From G965202915 sp965202915 (GTDB lineage: Bacteria > Pseudomonadota > Gammaproteobacteria > Eutrophobiales > Eutrophobiaceae), in the NCBI GenBank assembly GCA_965202915.1, contig OZ241847.1:62001-126000 (forward strand): a DNA stretch of 64,000 nt. The letters are read 5' to 3'. The translations under genes were made by a program, and so were the position numbers. The notes under the pieces were generated by a model. The model saw nothing but the letters and a program-made list of their open reading frames with translations. It was not told the origin of the DNA and did no database searches. Positions 1-9,700 of the stretch are shown in pieces; positions within the stretch are counted from its first letter, which is position 1, and every line of letters begins with the position of its first letter.

Positions 1-146
1 ACATCAATCAGCCCATTCCTGACTTGCCCGGCCACTTGTCTCAATATCAGTCGCTTGTTGCTGGGATGCTGGCAAAAGAACCCAATGAACGATTTCAAAG
101 CACCGATGAATTAATTGCCGGAATCGAATGGATAAAGACCCATTAA
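1..146 (+). CDS. C-terminal end of a Ser/Thr protein kinase (partial)
   Basis: An open frame enters from the left edge (first full codon at base 3) and stops at TAA 144-146, giving 47 residues. The text runs from INQPIPDLP through MLAKEPNERFQSTDELI. The 'KEPNERFQS' stretch matches kinase subdomain XI, where an invariant Arg lies in a 'DPxxRy' context, and the Pro-rich run before it matches the usual segment between subdomains X and XI. No transmembrane segment or PASTA domain follows, so the protein ends with the kinase domain. Only the tail is visible, so family assignment rests on this short motif. Confidence 0.6.
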   Translation, partial: INQPIPDLPGHLSQYQSLVAGMLAKEPNERFQSTDELIAGIEWIKTH

Positions 147-308
147 TTCATACGGGTCAATAAATTGGCGGTCTGAAACGTTGATATGCTCGAATTTATT
201 GCCTGGGAGGGAAGCAATGCATTTGATCGGTGGTCTCTTCATAACGATACAACATTGCGTTCATGCCCGTTGCCGTTGAGTACAGTGACGCCAATATTTT
301 GTATTAAC

Positions 309-330
309 TGAATGTGATCGGGCATTCACA
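309..330 (+). promoter_or_regulatory. Inverted repeat in the acs leader
   Basis: TGAATG (309-314) and CATTCA (323-328) form a dyad separated by 8 bases, extended by an outer TGTGA/TCACA pairing (313-317 and 326-330). It ends about 10 bases before the strong GGAGGAAGGGG ribosome site (340-350) of acs. It looks CRP-like at first sight but the half-site spacing is 8 rather than 6, so either another regulator or an RNA hairpin near the ribosome site is possible. Confidence 0.35.
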
Positions 331-353
331 ATCCATAATGGAGGAAGGGGCGA

Positions 354-2291
354 ATGGTTGACAGCAAAACGTATCAAGTGCCGGCTGATATTGCGAAAAA
401 AGCGCATATCAATAAGGCGCAATACCGGGAAATGTATCGACGTTCCATTGAAGATTCAGATGGTTTTTGGGCGGAGCAGGCGAGTGAGTTTCTCAGCTGG
501 TCAAGGACGTGGGAGAAGGTACAGGAATGGGACTATACTGATGCCAATATCAAGTGGTTCATAGGGGGGCAATTGAACGTCTCTTATAATTGTCTGGACC
601 GGCATCTGCAAACGCGCGGTGACCAGGTCGCACTGATATGGGAGGGCGATGATCCTGAGCAGGACCGCCAGATCACTTACAAAGAGTTATATCAAGAGGT
701 ATGCCGTTTTGCCAACGCGCTGAAGGCGCGCGGCGTAAAAAAAGGTGACCGGGTTTGTGTGTATATGCCGATGATCCCCGAAGCCACCGTGGCGGTATTG
801 GCGTGTACGCGCATAGGTGCGGTGCACTCTGTTGTCTTTGGCGGGTTTTCTCCGGAGGCCTTGTGTGGTCGCATCAATGATTCCGATTGTCGAGTGCTGA
901 TCACCAGTGATTATGGTCTGCGCGGCAAAAAACAAATTCCACTAAAACAAAATGCCGATAAAGCTCTGGCGGATTGTCCGAACGTGCATACCTGTATCGT
1001 GGTGAAGCGAACCGGCGGCAGTATAGACTGGGATTCGGACAGGGACGTTTGGTATCACGAAATAGTGGGCACCGCTTCGACTGACTGTCCGCCGGCGGCA
1101 ATGGATTCGGAAGATCCATTATTTATTCTCTATACTTCCGGTTCAACCGGCAAGCCCAAAGGTGTGTTGCATACCACCGGCGGTTATTTGTTGTACGTTG
1201 CAATGACCCACAAATATGTTTTCGATTATCAGGAAGGCGAGATTTACTGGTGTACCGCTGACATAGGCTGGGTAACCGGTCATTCCTATATCGTCTATGG
1301 CCCGCTTGTCAACGGGGCAACGTCATTGATGTTTGAAGGCGTCCCGACTTTTCCCAACGCCAGTCGGTTTTGGCAGGTGGTTGAGAAATGGAAAGTGAAC
1401 TTGTTTTATACCGCGCCAACGGCAATCCGGATGTTAATGGGCCAGGGTAATGAATTTGTTGAAAAAACCGATCGCTCCAGTTTGCGTATTCTGGGAACGG
1501 TTGGGGAACCGATTAACCCGGAGGCCTGGGAGTGGTATTATCATATCGTCGGCAACGGCAATTGCCGGGTGATCGATACCTGGTGGCAAACTGAAACGGG
1601 AGGTCATTTAATTACACCGCTACCCGGCGCCACCCCGCTTAAACCCGGTTCAGCCACGTTGCCTTTTTTTGGCGTGGAGCCGTGTTTGGTCGATGATCAG
1701 GGTAATGAACTTGAAGGCGTCGCTGAAGGCGCGCTTTGCATCAAGCGTTCCTGGCCGGGCCAAATGCGTACCGTTTATGGCGACCATGAGCGATTCATTG
1801 AGACCTATTTCAAGATGTTTCCCGGCAAGTATTTTAGCGGAGACGGGGCGCGTCGAGATGAGGATGGTTATTATTGGATAACCGGACGTATTGATGACGT
1901 GATTAATGTTGCCGGTCACCGTATGGGCACCGCCGAGGTGGAAAGCGCGTTGGTTTTGCATGACTCGGTGGCTGAAGCGGCGGTGGTGGGTTTTCCTCAC
2001 GATATAAAAGGCCAGGGTATTTATGCTTACGTTACTTTGATGGCCGGGGTTGATCCCACTGAAGACCTGCACCGGGAATTGGTTCAGCACCTTAGAAAGG
2101 AAATTGGTCCAATCGCGTCACCGGATATTATCCAATGGGCGCCGGGGTTACCGAAAACCCGCTCGGGTAAAATTATGCGACGCATCCTGCGCAAGGTGGC
2201 GGCAAATGAACTGGAGAATCTTGGGGATACCAGCACGTTGGCTGATCCTGCGGTCGTCGATGATCTGGTTGAAAATCGCGCAAATAGGTAG
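354..2291 (+). CDS. acs: Acetyl-CoA synthetase (AMP-forming)
   Basis: Activates acetate to acetyl-AMP and then acetyl-CoA in the cytoplasm. The 645 residues match the usual length (about 650). Visible adenylate-forming motifs are the P-loop YTSGSTGKPKG near residue 260, DTWWQTETGG near 405, and the C-terminal PKTRSGKIMRR. Lys606 in that last motif is the position equivalent to the lysine that protein acetyltransferases modify in enterobacterial Acs, so post-translational control is likely. The ATG follows an unusually strong GGAGGAAGGGG ribosome site. It lies directly upstream of the PHA storage genes and could feed acetyl-CoA into polymer synthesis. Confidence 0.97.
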   Translation: MVDSKTYQVPADIAKKAHINKAQYREMYRRSIEDSDGFWAEQASEFLSWSRTWEKVQEWDYTDANIKWFIGGQLNVSYNCLDRHLQTRGDQVALIWEGDDPEQDRQITYKELYQEVCRFANALKARGVKKGDRVCVYMPMIPEATVAVLACTRIGAVHSVVFGGFSPEALCGRINDSDCRVLITSDYGLRGKKQIPLKQNADKALADCPNVHTCIVVKRTGGSIDWDSDRDVWYHEIVGTASTDCPPAAMDSEDPLFILYTSGSTGKPKGVLHTTGGYLLYVAMTHKYVFDYQEGEIYWCTADIGWVTGHSYIVYGPLVNGATSLMFEGVPTFPNASRFWQVVEKWKVNLFYTAPTAIRMLMGQGNEFVEKTDRSSLRILGTVGEPINPEAWEWYYHIVGNGNCRVIDTWWQTETGGHLITPLPGATPLKPGSATLPFFGVEPCLVDDQGNELEGVAEGALCIKRSWPGQMRTVYGDHERFIETYFKMFPGKYFSGDGARRDEDGYYWITGRIDDVINVAGHRMGTAEVESALVLHDSVAEAAVVGFPHDIKGQGIYAYVTLMAGVDPTEDLHRELVQHLRKEIGPIASPDIIQWAPGLPKTRSGKIMRRILRKVAANELENLGDTSTLADPAVVDDLVENRANR

Positions 2292-2363
2292 AATAGGGCC
2301 AGATAAAGCCGATTGGCAGGGGACACGAGAGTGCCGAAGAAAGTCGATTTATAAACAAACATA

Positions 2364-2401
2364 TTGACATATTGATGCACTGCACTATAATTCGGTATAA
2401 T
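2364..2401 (+). promoter_or_regulatory. Phasin promoter with TGC-N3-GCA operator in the spacer
   Basis: TTGACA (2364-2369) and TATAAT (2386-2391) are both perfect sigma-70 hexamers with a 16-base spacer. The dyad TGCACTGCA (2376-2384) sits inside that spacer. A second TATAAT lies at 2396-2401. The PHA regulator PhaR is known to bind TGC-rich dyads of the form TGC-N3/4-GCA at phasin promoters, so a repressor site that blocks RNA polymerase is a reasonable reading. A related element lies upstream of the second phasin gene. Confidence 0.65.
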
Positions 2402-2477
2402 GCGGGTTTCACCGGAGCGCAATTTGGCGGTGTGTGTTGACGTAACGGAACCTGTAAATATCCAAAGGAGATGAACT

Positions 2478-2861
2478 ATGCAAAATGAATTGTTTGAAAA
2501 AATTACCGAAGCACACAGGGCCTCGTATGCCACGATGCAGAAGTTGGGCGAAATTAATACCAAAGCCCTTAGAGAGCTGACCGAGCTACAATTGGGCTGG
2601 GCCACGTATAATGTGGAAAGAGGGGTTGAATATACTAAAATGCTTGGTGACACAAGCAGTTATAATGATCTATTAAACGCTGAAACCGGATTTAATGATC
2701 AATATAATGCCAGGCTGATGGAACTCGGTCGTAAGGCCGTTGATATACTTACTGAATCCCGTGATGAAATGGTCACGTGGTTTGAACAGTCCGTCGAATC
2801 CCCCACAGGGAAATCAAAAAAGCCCGCCGCTAAACGCAGCAGTGGTAAAAAAGCCGCCTAG
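2478..2861 (+). CDS. phaP: Phasin family protein (PHA granule coat)
   Basis: A 127-residue protein with the phasin pattern: an N-terminal helix (QNELFEKITEAHRASYATM), amphipathic helices with few charged-to-hydrophobic breaks, and a short Lys/Ala tail (KSKKPAAKRSSGKKAA). Phasins coat the surface of polyhydroxyalkanoate granules and control their size and number. The start follows an AAAGGAGAT ribosome site. It is transcribed from a strong promoter with an embedded TGCACTGCA dyad and lies directly upstream of phaE-phaC. The basic tail resembles those of granule proteins that also touch DNA. Confidence 0.85.
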   Translation: MQNELFEKITEAHRASYATMQKLGEINTKALRELTELQLGWATYNVERGVEYTKMLGDTSSYNDLLNAETGFNDQYNARLMELGRKAVDILTESRDEMVTWFEQSVESPTGKSKKPAAKRSSGKKAA

Positions 2862-2904
2862 GATTGTACCGCAGCCATCAATTCCACCGTGAAACTGGTT
2901 CCCA

Positions 2905-2914
2905 TGCATCTGCA
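2905..2914 (+). promoter_or_regulatory. TGC-N4-GCA dyad upstream of phaE
   Basis: TGCATCTGCA lies 70 bases upstream of the phaE start, in the 120-base gap between the phasin gene and phaE. It has the same TGC...GCA half-sites as the dyads at both phasin promoters, with a spacer of 4 rather than 3. No convincing promoter hexamers were found beside it, so it is listed only as a candidate operator. Confidence 0.35.
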
Positions 2915-2983
2915 TGACCCGGGTGCCGGGCGTGTTTTTATCCATGCGGGCATTTTGGAAAATTCAGGTGAGTGGCGATAGCA

Positions 2984-4267
2984 ATGAGTGATAAATCCGG
3001 ATTTACCGATGCGGATGCCGTCAATGTTCAGAAGGCATTTCTTGATGCATGGTCAAATTTTCACCGATTGATATATTCTGATCCCACCCAGACCAATAGT
3101 TCTGAGGTGAATAGTGACTGGCCACTACAATTAATGGATTCATGGAATCGATTGGCCGGTGGCACGTTACCGGATAATATTCAACGGCTTTGTTCCACCC
3201 TCGTGAATCAATCACATGTTTATAATTTTATTGGTGATCAGTTATCCGCCCTTATGGATAATTATAACGGCGTTGATAAAACCTCAAAAAACTGGCAGCG
3301 GCAACTGGACGGATATTTTGATGCGCTAAAATCTGGTTTTGCCGCGCACGGCATGACCAACATTTTCCAGAAAATACTGGAGTTACCGATGGATAATATC
3401 CAAAGAACTCTTTCCTCCGCGTCAGTTATGCCGGGTGATTTTCTGCAGGGTTTCAAAAATAACGGCCTGCACGCGACTACTGAAAAATACCTGTCCGTTC
3501 CCGGAATAGGATATACGCGGGAGTCACAGGAACAATACCTGAAAGGTATCCGCTTAAGGACCGATTATCAAAATGCATTAAACGATTTCAATAATGCATA
3601 CTCGCGCGTCGGCGTCCAGGCCATGGAGAAATTACGGCAACAGATGGTTCGACTTGGTGAAGAGGATAAGAGTATTACCAGTCTGAGACAGATTTATGAT
3701 CTCTGGGTTGACGCCAATGAACAGGCCTACGCTGATTTTTTTTACAGCGAAGAATACCCGCGCTTATACGGCGCATTGGTAAATAGCCTGATGCATTATA
3801 AGCAACATAATCAGCGGACGGTCAATGAATTATTAGCCGCAATGAATATCCCGACGCAGCAAGGGGTTAACACCGTTAAGGAAAAGCAGCAAGACCTGCG
3901 CAGGGGGTTGCAATCAGTCAGACAACAACTGAAACAGGATAATGAACGGCTCCAACGGCTAACTCATCAGTTTGAACTGTTGCGAAAAGAGGTAAAAGAA
4001 CTTAGTTTGTCGCTGACAACCGGCGCGGCTGAAAACATCGGTGATCAATTATCCGCGGGCGGCGTCGCCAACAAAAAAGACGTATCGGCAAAACCTGCGA
4101 CCGCCCAATCCAAAAAGAAGGTGACCAAAAAAGCAAGTGCGAAAAAAACCGCAAAAGCAAGTGCGAAAAAAACCGCCGGGCAACGGACTCGATCCGGCAA
4201 AGTATCCGCAGGCAAAACGCCGAAGAAATCAACTGATAAACGCGCCTCCGAGCGGATATCAAAATAA
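2984..4267 (+). CDS. phaE: Class III PHA synthase subunit PhaE with Lys/Ala-rich tail
   Basis: PhaE is the non-catalytic partner of PhaC in class III PHA synthases and is needed for synthase activity. The body up to about residue 360 is helical and contains the PhaE-type segment QAYADFFYSEEYPRLYGALV, followed by a coiled-coil stretch (QQDLRRGLQSVRQQLKQDNE). About 70 residues of Lys/Ala/Ser-rich sequence follow, with repeated KKASAKKTA units, like histone H1 or AlgP/PhaF tails. Typical PhaE proteins end without such a tail, so the protein is longer than usual. ATG 2984 was preferred; an in-frame GTG at 2972 is possible. phaC begins 28 bases after the stop. Confidence 0.88.
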   Translation: MSDKSGFTDADAVNVQKAFLDAWSNFHRLIYSDPTQTNSSEVNSDWPLQLMDSWNRLAGGTLPDNIQRLCSTLVNQSHVYNFIGDQLSALMDNYNGVDKTSKNWQRQLDGYFDALKSGFAAHGMTNIFQKILELPMDNIQRTLSSASVMPGDFLQGFKNNGLHATTEKYLSVPGIGYTRESQEQYLKGIRLRTDYQNALNDFNNAYSRVGVQAMEKLRQQMVRLGEEDKSITSLRQIYDLWVDANEQAYADFFYSEEYPRLYGALVNSLMHYKQHNQRTVNELLAAMNIPTQQGVNTVKEKQQDLRRGLQSVRQQLKQDNERLQRLTHQFELLRKEVKELSLSLTTGAAENIGDQLSAGGVANKKDVSAKPATAQSKKKVTKKASAKKTAKASAKKTAGQRTRSGKVSAGKTPKKSTDKRASERISK

Positions 4268-4295
4268 TAACAACTCGGGATAAGGAAACAACATT

Positions 4296-5366
4296 ATGTC
4301 TCTGTTTGAATTACGTCCGGATCATATTGCCAGGGAGGTGTATGAATTCAATAGTAAGCTGGCCCAAGGATTGCATACATTGACTGAAATTGGTGATATT
4401 GAAGTGGGTGTTTCAGAAAAAGAGGTGGTCCATACCGAGGACAAATTAACCTTATACCATTTTATTCCGCATAAGAAAAAGCCGGCACCGGTTCCGTTGT
4501 TGATAGTCTATGCACTGGTTAATCGCCCTTATATGGCGGATTTGCAAGAAGGACGTTCCATGATCCAGGGCTTGCTGGAAGCCGGCCTGGATATATATCT
4601 GATTGATTGGGGATATCCGGACGGGGGTGATCGTTATCTGACCTTGGATGACTACATCAATGGCTACATTGACCGGTGCGTGGATTTAATACGAAAAAGA
4701 CACGCCTTAAAGCAAATCAATTTACTGGGCATTTGTCAGGGGGGCACGTTCAGTTGTTGCTATAGCGCGTTACATCCCGAGAAGATCAGCAATCTTATCG
4801 CCACCGTGACCCCGATTGATTTTCACACCAAGGATGATTTACTGAGCCATATGGTAAGAAACGTGGATATGGATTTGTTGGTTGATACGGTGGGTAATAT
4901 TCCCGGTGAATTATTGAACTGGACTTTTCTGAATTTAAAACCATTCCGGTTGATGGGTCAGAAGTATATGGACCTGGTGAATATATTTGATGATAAGGAA
5001 AAGGTCAGGGACTTTATGCGCATGGAGAAATGGATTTTCGATAGTCCGGACCAGGCGGGAGAAGCCTACCGACAGTTTATAAAGGATTTTTATCAGGCCA
5101 ACAATTTAGTGAAAGGTGGGATAAAGATTGGTAATAATAGTGTAAGCCTGAAAAATATCAAAATGCCGGTCCTGAATATCTTTGCCAAAAATGATCACCT
5201 GGTTCCTCCGGCCGCGTCTAAGGCATTGAAACGCCATATAGGCTCAAAGGATTATACTGAGCTGGAATTTCCCGGAGGACACATTGGGATTTACGTCAGC
5301 GGTAAGGCACAGAAGATGATCCCGCCGTCCGTTGCCCGGTGGCTGGAGAAAAGGACAAATATTTAA
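4296..5366 (+). CDS. phaC: Class III PHA synthase catalytic subunit PhaC
   Basis: Polymerises (R)-3-hydroxyacyl-CoA into PHA. The 356 residues fit the short class III subunit. The alpha/beta-hydrolase fold shows the lipase-like box GICQGG with nucleophile Cys147, Asp300 in FAKNDHLVPP and His329 in FPGGHIGIY. Each triad residue lies exactly two positions before its counterpart in the Allochromatium vinosum enzyme (C149, D302, H331). A GGATAAGGA ribosome site precedes ATG 4296. It follows phaE closely and probably shares its transcript. No phaA/phaB genes for monomer supply are present in the window. Confidence 0.95.
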   Translation: MSLFELRPDHIAREVYEFNSKLAQGLHTLTEIGDIEVGVSEKEVVHTEDKLTLYHFIPHKKKPAPVPLLIVYALVNRPYMADLQEGRSMIQGLLEAGLDIYLIDWGYPDGGDRYLTLDDYINGYIDRCVDLIRKRHALKQINLLGICQGGTFSCCYSALHPEKISNLIATVTPIDFHTKDDLLSHMVRNVDMDLLVDTVGNIPGELLNWTFLNLKPFRLMGQKYMDLVNIFDDKEKVRDFMRMEKWIFDSPDQAGEAYRQFIKDFYQANNLVKGGIKIGNNSVSLKNIKMPVLNIFAKNDHLVPPAASKALKRHIGSKDYTELEFPGGHIGIYVSGKAQKMIPPSVARWLEKRTNI

Positions 5367-5570
5367 TTTAATCAATTTGGAATCGATTTTGCCACGGCAA
5401 ACATAACATTTTGTCGGTCAATTTTGCATATTTCCTGATAATATTGCCGCCATTCTGATTCGGGTCCGCGTGGATGGCGGCTGACCGTCCAAAGTAAAAT
5501 TTATCAAATTAAACCGAGCGGGAGTGATCATCGGAGTGTTCCCGCCTTATACGTGTGGAGGTAAATCGAG

Positions 5571-6698
5571 TTGGGGGTGCCGGCATTATTAGCGCTTGAA
5601 GATGGCAGCCTGTTTCATGGCGTCTCAGTAGGCGCCAAAGGACGAGCCGTTGGTGAGGTGATTTTTAATACATCGATCACCGGTTATCAGGAAATCCTGA
5701 CCGATCCTTCCTATTGTAAGCAAATCGTAACCTTGACTCATCCTCATATTGGTAACGTTGGCATCAATGCGGAGGACCATGAATCAAATGCAATTTATGC
5801 CAGTGCGCTGGTGATTAGGGATACACCGTTACAATACAGTAATTGGCGCTCGGCCGGTGATCTAGCCACCTGTCTTGAAGAAAATAATATTGTCGGGATC
5901 GCCAATATTGATACACGGCGGTTGACCCGGATATTGCGAGAAAAAGGCGCGCAAAGAGGTTGCGCACATGCCGGAATAAACCCCGATACGGCATCGGCAA
6001 TTAAGGCGGCGCGGCAATTCCCCGGCCTGGGTGGTATGGATTTGGTAAAACAGGTCACAACCGGCGCGGATTATTCATGGTCGCAAGGTACCTGGGACGT
6101 GACGAATGGCTACCAACAAACAACCGATCCCAAATGGCGGGTGATGGTCTATGATTTTGGCGTGAAGAAGAATATGTTAAGGGTATTGAGTGATCATAGC
6201 TGTCAGTTGACCGTTGTGCCCGCCGACACTTCGGCCGCCGAAGTATTGGCTGAAAAACCGGATGGTGTGTTTTTATCAAATGGGCCGGGCGATCCTGATC
6301 CCTGTGACTATGCGATAGAATCCATCAGGGAACTGCTTGGGAGCGAGGTGCCATTATTTGGGATTTGTCTTGGCCATCAATTACTTTCCCTGGCACTCGG
6401 CGCGAAAACAACCAAGATGAAATTTGGCCATCATGGCGCCAATCATCCGGTGCAGGCATTGGATAGTGGCAAAGTTATGATAACCAGTCAAAATCATGGT
6501 TTCGCGGTTGACGAAGCATCCATCCCTGATACCGTCACTATCACCCATAAGTCATTATTTGATGGTTCTATTCAGGGTATTCAGCACAAAACGCTACCGG
6601 CTTTTGGCTTCCAGGGTCATCCGGAAGCCAGTCCCGGCCCGCGTGACGTATCCGGGTTATTTGAAAATTTTATTAGGCTGATGCAGACAAAATCATAA
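5571..6698 (+). CDS. carA: Carbamoyl-phosphate synthase small (glutaminase) subunit
   Basis: Hydrolyses glutamine and channels ammonia to CarB for carbamoyl phosphate, used in arginine and pyrimidine synthesis. The class I glutamine amidotransferase triad is visible: Cys266 in FGICLGHQ, His350 and Glu352 in GHPEAS. Its 375 residues are close to the 382 of E. coli CarA. TTG 5571 was chosen as start because a GGAGG ribosome site (5557-5561) lies 9 bases upstream; GTG 5577 is the alternative. carB begins 4 bases after the stop. Confidence 0.96.
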   Translation: MGVPALLALEDGSLFHGVSVGAKGRAVGEVIFNTSITGYQEILTDPSYCKQIVTLTHPHIGNVGINAEDHESNAIYASALVIRDTPLQYSNWRSAGDLATCLEENNIVGIANIDTRRLTRILREKGAQRGCAHAGINPDTASAIKAARQFPGLGGMDLVKQVTTGADYSWSQGTWDVTNGYQQTTDPKWRVMVYDFGVKKNMLRVLSDHSCQLTVVPADTSAAEVLAEKPDGVFLSNGPGDPDPCDYAIESIRELLGSEVPLFGICLGHQLLSLALGAKTTKMKFGHHGANHPVQALDSGKVMITSQNHGFAVDEASIPDTVTITHKSLFDGSIQGIQHKTLPAFGFQGHPEASPGPRDVSGLFENFIRLMQTKS

Positions 6699-6702
6699 CA
6701 CC

Positions 6703-9700
6703 ATGCCTAAGCGTACCGATCTCGAGAGTGTGTTAATCATAGGAGCGGGACCGATTGTGATCGGTCAAGCCTGTGAATTTGATTATGCCGGTGTGCAGGC
6801 GTGCAAGGCCTTGCGGGAAGAGGGGTATCGGGTGGTATTGGTGAACTCCAATCCGGCCACGATTATGACCGATCCTGAAACGGCGGATTCGATTTATATT
6901 GAACCGATCACCTGGCGGATTGTGGCGCGAATAATTGCGCGGGAAAAACCTGATGCCCTGTTACCGACGGTGGGCGGGCAAACGGCACTGAATTGCGCGC
7001 TCGATTTGGCAAGAGAAGGCGTACTCGAACGCCATGGCATTGAACTTATCGGCGCTTCAATAGATGCAATAGACAAGGCCGAGGACCGCGGGCGTTTTCG
7101 AGAGGCAGTCAAACAAATAGGTCTCAATATGCCCAATTCCGTCATGGTGCATGATCTGAATCAGGCCAAGGCGATGCAGGCCGATATAGGTTATCCGACG
7201 ATTATCCGGCCATCGTTCACTCTGGGCGGCAGCGGCGGCGGGATTGCCTATAATCAGGATGAATTTGCTGAAATTTGTGAAGCCGGTTTGGAGGCGTCCC
7301 CTGCAAATGAAGTCATGCTGGAGCAGCCTGTATTGGGTTGGAAAGAATATGAAATGGAAGTTGTTCGTGATCGCAAAGACAACTGTATTATTATTTGTTC
7401 CATTGAAAATCTGGACCCGATGGGCGTACATACCGGCGATTCAATTACGGTCGCACCCGCACAAACCCTGACCGACAAGGAATACCAGATCATGCGTGAT
7501 GCCTCGATCGCGGTACTACGTACAATCGGGGTTGACACCGGCGGTTCCAACGTGCAATTTGCCGTGAATCCTGACAATGGGGAATTGATGATCATTGAAA
7601 TGAACCCCAGGGTGTCGCGTTCATCCGCGCTGGCGTCAAAGGCAACCGGATTCCCTATTGCCAAAGTTGCGGTAAAGCTGGCCGTGGGCTATACCCTGGA
7701 TGAGCTGGAGAATGAGATCACCGGCGGGGCAACGCCCGCGTCATTTGAACCTTCCCTTGATTATATCGTCACCAAGGTGCCGAGATTTACCTTTGAAAAG
7801 TTTGCCCAGGCCGATGATCGCTTGACCACGCAAATGAAATCAGTTGGAGAAGTCATGGCCATAGGCCGTACTTTTCAGGAATCCCTGCAAAAGGCCATAC
7901 GCGGGCTTGAAACAGGGATGACCGGTTTGAATGAACAAATAGACCTCCAACAACAGGACGCCGTTGCAATAATTAAGCGGGAATTATCCGTGCCCCGCGC
8001 AAATCGGCTTTGGTACGTCGCCGATGCGTTCAGGTTGGGTATGGAGATAGACGACGTCTTTGATCTGTGCCGGATCGATCCCTGGTTTTTGGCCCAGATC
8101 AAAGACCTTGTTGGTGAAGAGAAAAATATAAAGCACAAAGATATTCATCGCTTGGACTCGAATCATTTATATTTACTGAAACGAAAAGGATTTTCCGATG
8201 CAAGGTTGGCCGAATTAATGGACGTATCGGAGGGCGCGGTAAGGCGGCTTCGATATAAGCATGACGTCCTCCCGGTTTTTAAGCGAGTCGATTCTTGTGC
8301 GGCCGAGTTTGCCGCCAGGACCGCCTATATGTATTCAAGTTACGAGGAAGAATGTGAGGCGGAACCCGATGAACGGCAAAAAATCATGGTGCTGGGCGGC
8401 GGCCCAAACCGTGTCGGCCAGGGAATTGAGTTCGATTATTGTTGCGTTCAGGCGGCCTTCGCGATCCATGATTCCGGTTACCAAACCATTATGGTGAATT
8501 GTAACCCGGAGACGGTATCGACTGATTACGACATATCAGACCGGCTTTATTTTGAACCGCTTACTCTGGAAGATATACTGGAAATTATTCGGGTCGAGAA
8601 ACCCCATGGTGTGATCATTCAATATGGTGGGCAGACGCCGTTAAAATTGGCGCGTGCATTGGCGGCGGCGGGCGCACCGATTATAGGCACGACGCCTGAT
8701 TCGATAGATCTGGCCGAGGACAGAAAGCGTTTTCAAAAGCTGTTGGATGAATTAAATTTGAAACAGCCACCCAATCGAACGGCTCGTAACAAAGCAGAGG
8801 CAATAGCAAACGCGCAACAGATTGGTTATCCGCTGGTTGTTCGTCCATCATACGTTTTGGGTGGACGAGCCATGGAAATTATTCATGGTGAAGCTGATCT
8901 GCGGCACTATATGGATGAAGCGGCAGTGGCGTCGGATGCCCCCCCGATCTTATTGGATCGATTCCTCAATGACGCGATAGAGGTTGACGTTGACGCCATT
9001 TGTGATGGTCGGGATGTATGCATTGCCGGGATCATGCAACATATAGAACAAGCGGGTGTACATTCGGGCGATTCCGCGTGTTGTTTGCCTCCTTTTAGTA
9101 TAAGTCGGGATATTGTCGATGAACTGGCCGCACAAGTTGGGAAAATAGCAAAAAGGTTGAAAGTCATCGGTTTGATGAACGCCCAGTTTGCAATACAGGC
9201 TAATGATATTTTTGTCTTGGAGGTTAATCCGCGCGCTTCGAGGACCATCCCGTTTGTGTCCAAGGCGGTTGGCGTTCCACTGGCCAGGATTGCGGTACGT
9301 TGTATGGTGGGGCAAAGTTTGAAGGATCAAGGCATAGTGGCGGTGCGTCAACCGGACTATTATTCAGTTAAGGAATCTGTTTTCCCTTTTATAAAGTTTG
9401 CCGGGGTTGATCCCTTACTGGGGCCGGAAATGAGATCCACCGGTGAAGTGATGGGAATAGGAAGAACATTTGGGGCCGCGTTTGCCAAGAGTCAATTGGC
9501 GGCGGGAGAGCAAATGCCGGATTCGGGCAATGTATTTATCAGCGTGAAAGACAATGATAAAGTTCAGGTAATTGAGGTCGCAAAGGAATTATTCGCATTA
9601 GGTTATCGTCTGTGCGCAACACATGGCACGGCACAGGCCATTAAGTCTGCGGGCGTAGAGTGCGTCGGTGTGAATAAAGTCAGAGAAGGCCGACCGCACG

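Noticed and set aside
309..330. A canonical CRP site upstream of acs
   Set aside because: The half-sites match but the spacing is 8 bases, not 6; kept only as an undefined dyad.
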